Shown one piece after another: positions 59,771 to 64,000 of a DNA stretch of 64,000 nt. The notes under the pieces were generated by a model that saw only the letters and a program-made list of their open reading frames with translations, was not told where the DNA came from and ran no database searches. Position 1 is the stretch's first letter. Every line of letters begins with the position of its first letter. Source of the DNA: Tridacna crocea (taxonomy: Eukaryota; Mollusca; Bivalvia; Cardiida; Cardiidae); the NCBI GenBank assembly GCA_943736015.1, contig OX031065.1, positions 21,590,427 through 21,654,426 on the forward strand, given 5' to 3'. The position numbers were made by a program, and so were the translations under genes.

Positions 59771-60204
59771 AGAGATTTGTATAAGTTGTCAGAACTTGTT
59801 TCTCATTCGATGTAAAATAAATATGTTAAAACTAAGCAAGTCGTCATGTAGCTATGGTTCCATTATACATTGTGTATCCATTAAATCAACATTTTACTTG
59901 ATCTGGGGGTAGAATGGTCCTGGGAGATTCAGAAAATTCATAAACAGCCTAAGGCTTCTCTCATGCAAGCTAAGTGTCAAGCTATAATGGCTCCATGAAA
60001 ACCATTTTGCCGAACAACCGATTGGCATATGATGAACAGTATGGTCTTTGGACACGCAGACATTCTGACCATAATTTTGACCCATGTCAGTTTACACAGT
60101 CTGCGCAGTCTGGTATAGGCCAATACTTTTTGAAAGTGCGTTTATTCTCCTTTTCTCCGAGCCTGGCCCATGTAGAAAGTAAATACATAAATATAGGGTG
60201 ATAG

Positions 60205-60789
60205 TTACTTACGTAAATAACATTTGAACTCCGTATTCTACATTCATAAACCGCCCATTTCATTTAATAATGCGTTTGTCTATGCCAAAAGGTTTGTCAG
60301 TCATAATATCATTAAAAAAGACATTTCAGCCATGCCTGTTCGGTGAATAAATTGTGTAGAAATATTTGCCTAATACAAAATATACAGTAAAAAAAAATAG
60401 AGAAAAAAAACACATAACATTAATATCACATAGAGTCTACCAATAATATCAAAGACATGTCCAGAAATTTGCCTACAAAACCCCTACAGATAAACAAATG
60501 ACACACGATGTAATCAGCCGGAAGAATTTTTCCTCGTGTAAGTGTTCGACTGAAGACAGTACAGATTATAGCTAAAATGACAACTTTGAGCAAGATGTTA
60601 AGTTTGAACTGGTAAGGAAGGTTGGGCAACGGACAAGTCGGCTGAAATTTATATTTGTAAACTAAAAACATTAAAAAAAAAATCATTCGAAGGAAAACAT
60701 AAATACAAAAATGTAGATGGCATCTTCTATGTAGGAACAGTTGATATAATATTGTTATACTATAGATAATGTACACTGGCATGACCGGG
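60205..60789. other. Non-coding DNA before the tandem array
   Basis: AT-rich. The 118-codon minus ORF (60426-60782) is hydrophobic because of A/T composition and matches no family I know. Confidence 0.4.
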
Positions 60790-62165
60790 TCCGTAAAGTT
60801 GGCTCAACGCTCAGTAATCGACATTCAGCTCAACACCAGCCTTGTTGAGCCAGTTCGACATTCCAGCTCAACGGCCAGCTCAACAGCAAAAATACATACA
60901 TATATTGTGTCAAAATCATAGTTGAGTCGGTTAGACATTCAAGCTCAACCGCCAGCTTAACAGTAAAAGTACTAAAAAAAGTACTTATACATCTGTTTCG
61001 ATCAATATCCGTTGAGCCAACTCAACATTCCAGCTCAGAGGACAGCTCAACAGCAAAAATACATATATATGTCAAAATCAAAGTTATTTGAGCCAGCTCG
61101 ACATTCCAGCTCAACGGTCAGCTCAACATTAAAAATACATACATATATATGTCAAAATCAAATTCCGTTGAGCCAGCTGGACATTCAAGTTCAACCGCCA
61201 GCTCAACAGTAAAAATAGTTATACATTATTTTTCGATCAATGTCCGTTGAACCAGCTCGACATTCAAGCTCAACAGCAAAAATACATTTATATGTCAAAA
61301 CCAAAGTCTGTTGGGCCAGGTGGACATTCCAGCTCAACCGCCAGCTCAACAGTAAAAATACTTATACAGATGTTTCGATCAATGTCTGTTGAGCCAGCTC
61401 GACATTCCAGTTCAACCGCCAGCTCAACAGCAAAAAAGAATATGTCAAAGTCAAACTCCCTTGAGCGAGTTCGACATTCCAGCTCAACCGCCAGTTCAAC
61501 AGTAAACATACTTATACATATGTTTCGATCAATGTCCGTGAAGCCAGCTCGGCATTCCAGATCAACGGCCAGCTCAACAGCAAAAATACATATATATTTG
61601 TCAAAAACAAAGTCGGTTGAGCCAGTTCGACATTCCAGCTCCACGGTAACCTCAGCAGCAAAATTAATTATACATATCCTTGGATAAATATCTATTGAGC
61701 CAGTTCGACATACCAGCTCAACGGCCAGCTCAATAGCAAAAACACATACATATATCAAAATCAAAGTCCGTTGAGACAGCTCGAATTTCAAGCATACTTA
61801 TGGATATATTTCAATCAATGTCCGTGGAGCCAGCTCGACATTCCAGCTCAACGGCCAGCTCAACAAGAAAATAACATATATATGTCAAAATCAAAGTCCG
61901 TTGAGCCAGCTGGACATTCCAGCTCTACCGCCAGCTCTACAGTAAAAATAGTTATACATATGCTTAGATCAATGTCCGTTGAGCCAGCTCGACATTCCAG
62001 CTCAACAGCAAAAATACATATATATATCAAAACCAAAGTCCGTTGAGCCAGGTGGACATTCCAGCTCAACCGCCAGCTCAACAGTAAAAATATTTATACA
62101 TATTCCAGCTCAACGGCCAGCTCAATGGCAAAAATACATATATATGTCAAAATTAAAGTCCGTTC
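60790..62165 (+). repeat. Tandem array of two alternating ~76-bp units
   Basis: About 18 units share the motif GTTGAGCCAGCTCGACATTC followed by CAGCTCAACNGCCAGCTCAA. Two unit types differ in the spacer. T1 reads CAGCAAAAATACATATATAT then GTCAAAATCAAAGT. T2 reads CAGTAAAAATACTTATACAT then GTTTCGATCAATGT. Order along the array is T1-T2-T1-T1, then strict T2-T1 alternation, so the true period is ~150 bp. Each unit also holds inverted GTTGAGC/GCTCAAC. Overlapping ORFs on both strands follow from the array and are not supported as genes. Confidence 0.92.
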
Positions 62166-62545
62166 AGCTATACATGACCTTACTATCAACACAATATAAA
62201 AATGGCAGCATTGATCGAGATCAAAATCAAGATTATGCGCCAAGCTATACGTTTTGCGCGTATCACCAACGTGCCTGTGACGTTAGTTTCAAGTGACGTC
62301 AGTTTTCACTGAATTGGGGCTTTCAGAAGGGAAATTCTACTTCGTCAGCGTACTCAAATTTTTAAACAAAAAAAAAGGTAAAATGCAAAATTCTCTTAAC
62401 AAACGTTGAAATGGTAAAACTTTGCAGTATTATAAATTCGTTATACGGTTAGGTGACAGGGGACGTGGAGGCTTGTTCACGGCTGTAGTGAATCATATGC
62501 GAACTTTCCAAGTCCCCTGCCGCTTGACCGTACAACTAATAAAGC
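62165..62545 (+). mobile_element. F9 composite repeat, plus orientation, most complete
   Basis: ACACAATATAAAAATGGCAG, AAGTGACGTCAGTTTTCAC, GGGAAATTCTACTTCGTCAG, then GTTAGGTGACAGGGGACGTG and its partial inverse ACTTTCCAAGTCCCCTGCCG, ending CCGTACAACTAATA. It truncates the last tandem unit. Confidence 0.78.
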
Positions 62546-62549
62546 ACAC

Positions 62550-62990
62550 AAAAAACTCGAAAACTTTTTGTGCAAAATCAAGTGTATATGGCAATATAAA
62601 GCACACGAAATGGAAATTCTAGGCATCTACTTATCATGCTCTAAAGGTTGCAAGGTGACTAGCAGATACGAGATATGTCTGTAATGAATAATAGAAGTAA
62701 CTAAAAAGATAAAACGCATACAAGATAGCATGTAGACAAGCAAGGACCAAAATAAAATGCCTAAAACAAACATGAAAAAAAAAAACTCGCTATAGACACA
62801 GAAGATCCCATGTACATTTAGATATTTAGAAAAATATTAGGAGGAGACCAACAGCGTGTACTGAATAGAATTAGAATTAGTGATAAAGCAATAGAAATGC
62901 TTGGATACAAGACAAGACACTAGTACTAGTAAGCAAACCATTATTCCCATTGGTGTTAGTTTCGAGCTTCATAATTACTGGAAAACTCTG
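62550..62990. other. Non-coding DNA, nothing recognised
   Basis: A short AT-rich interval between the F9 and F7 repeats. Confidence 0.4.
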
Positions 62991-63715
62991 AAATAGAAGA
63001 GGATATTTGTTTATTTCAGTGAAAGATCGAAATTGATTTCGTCGAGTGAACATCATTGGTGATATTTAGTGGCGCAGCCATGAGAGATGATTTTACTGAT
63101 GTTGTTAACCCTTTGGCTGCTTATCGCGTCTCGCTGACCTTTTGCGGACAATGTAGATCAAGATCAGGCTGCACAGAACGTGCAGTCTGATCTTGGATCT
63201 ACACTGTCCGTTAAGGAGATATTATTCCCTAAAACATAACCTTGAAATAACAATATTTGGGTTATCACCATTTAATTGAAAATTTCCTTTTAGTTCTATA
63301 GCAGGATAAGAGTTAACAAGATGAAATCAATTTCAATCTGGCACTGAAATGAATAAATATCCTCTGTTTTTACTTTATGCTTCTAACTCCTTGTTTGTCA
63401 GGATTTTCATCAAAATCCAGCACAGTTGTTTTCGGTATTTCCCCGTTGTGTATCCACTCCACATAACAACGCATTATAACATAAGCTAAATAGATGTAGG
63501 GTAAATGCACGCGAATTACGCCATATTTCCGCCTTGTTGAATGACATGCCCTGTTTACTCAGGTCACAAGTGAACGGAAACTTCTTTTTTCCGCCTTCAA
63601 GTGTAGAATTAGAAAACATAAAATCAGTATTTTTCACCGGACATAACCATGAAATATCAAACCATATTTCACTATCATTTATTGATAACCAAACGAAAGA
63701 AATGAAATAAAATTG
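62990..63715. mobile_element. F7 repeat interrupted by an F2 MITE
   Basis: AGAGGATATTTGTTTATTTC, GAAAGATCGAAATTGATTTC, TTACTGATGTTG, then a 212-bp F2 insert. It resumes as CAAGATGAAATCAATTTCAA and ends GAAAGAAATGAAATAAA. The resumption matches the uninterrupted GTTCACAAGATGAAACAA at ~52817. Confidence 0.82.
63105..63316. mobile_element. F2 MITE nested in F7 at TTAA
   Basis: TTAACCCTTTGGCTGCTTAT to TAGCAGGATAAGAGTTAA, inverse orientation to 58916-59132. Perfect hairpin GTAGATCAAGATCAGGCTGC/GCAGTCTGATCTTGGATCTA. TTAA lies at both junctions. Confidence 0.9.
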
Positions 63716-64000
63716 TGAAATGATCGTAAACAGAGATCATGCAACCCAGAAAAACTCCTCAATGTACATAGGAGTTATTAAATCTCCTGGAAAACTGTAC
63801 AAAGACTGAAAATCTCCTCGTAAGTTTGTGCTCTTCCTCATGCACTTATCCAGAAAACTGAGCATAATGTGTATGTAAAGAAAATCACTATGCTCCAGCA
63901 ATTTGTCTGTTGGCCGTGTAGGATCATGGGTAAAAAGCCATTGGTACTAACATTGAAAAAAATGCCCTGACCAGTCGGATATTCATCTATCCAATTCACA

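Noticed and set aside
60426-60782. 118-codon hydrophobic minus ORF that might suggest a membrane receptor
   Set aside because: Hydrophobicity follows from A/T-rich codons. No receptor motif and no splice context.
60790-62165. CRISPR-like repeat-spacer pattern
   Set aside because: Spacers fall into two recurrent types and are not unique, there are no cas genes, and the DNA is animal.
61247-62296. Repetitive ORFs on both strands (up to 167 codons)
   Set aside because: Unit length near 76 bp with spacers permits long frames by chance. Both strands are open and units differ in frame-shifting lengths.
34105-64000. A first Irx exon coding the FGYPY-type N-terminus
   Set aside because: Scanned the minus strand for CAR-TTY-GG...TAY patterns. 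The only near match (~57763) runs into a stop within a few codons.
1-64000. Intact transposase, reverse transcriptase, integrase or viral gene
   Set aside because: No frame of sufficient length with catalytic motifs on either strand.

Overview
This is animal nuclear DNA, AT-rich and repeat-dense, and most likely from a lophotrochozoan such as a bivalve mollusc. The protein evidence points to a protostome. The N-terminal block [12 protein letters not shown]...GQTVCSCQY matches the insect Iroquois proteins Araucan/Caupolican better than vertebrate Irx proteins. The mollusc assignment is an inference from long introns, hairpin MITEs and tRNA-headed SINEs. No bacterial, viral or organellar gene organisation is present.

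One gene is secure: an Iroquois-class (Irx) TALE homeobox transcription factor on the minus strand. Four coding exons join in frame at consensus splice sites: 33857-34105, 22057-22172, 18198-18523 and 1651-2360. They encode 466 residues ending in a TAA stop. The exon at 33857-34105 starts directly after a 3' splice site, so at least one exon lies further upstream. A six-codon candidate (ATG plus five codons, phase-0 donor) is at 42571-42588. Introns are long: about 15.8, 3.5 and 11.7 kb, plus about 8.5 kb if the 5' exon is real.

Nearly everything else is non-autonomous repeat. I recognise by eye about nine palindromic or hairpin families, labelled F1-F9 here, plus several tRNA-headed SINEs. 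F1 is the commonest, with about 40 whole or partial copies. It ends in TTAA-CCCTTTCCC(A)AAC and carries a near-perfect central hairpin. Two nested insertions at TTAA suggest mobilisation by a piggyBac-type transposase. At 60.8-62.2 kb there is a tandem array in which two ~76-bp unit types alternate almost strictly.

By region: 0-34 kb is Irx exons and introns packed with MITEs and SINEs. 35.6-44 kb, upstream of the first certain exon, is poor in mobile elements and holds TAAT-rich blocks that may be regulatory, plus the candidate 5' exon. 44-60 kb is again MITE- and SINE-rich with no recognisable gene. 60.8-64 kb is the tandem array followed by nested F9, F7 and F2 elements. No intact transposase, reverse transcriptase, rRNA, functional tRNA or CRISPR was found. 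One decayed LINE-like fragment is suggested at 16.9-17.1 kb.
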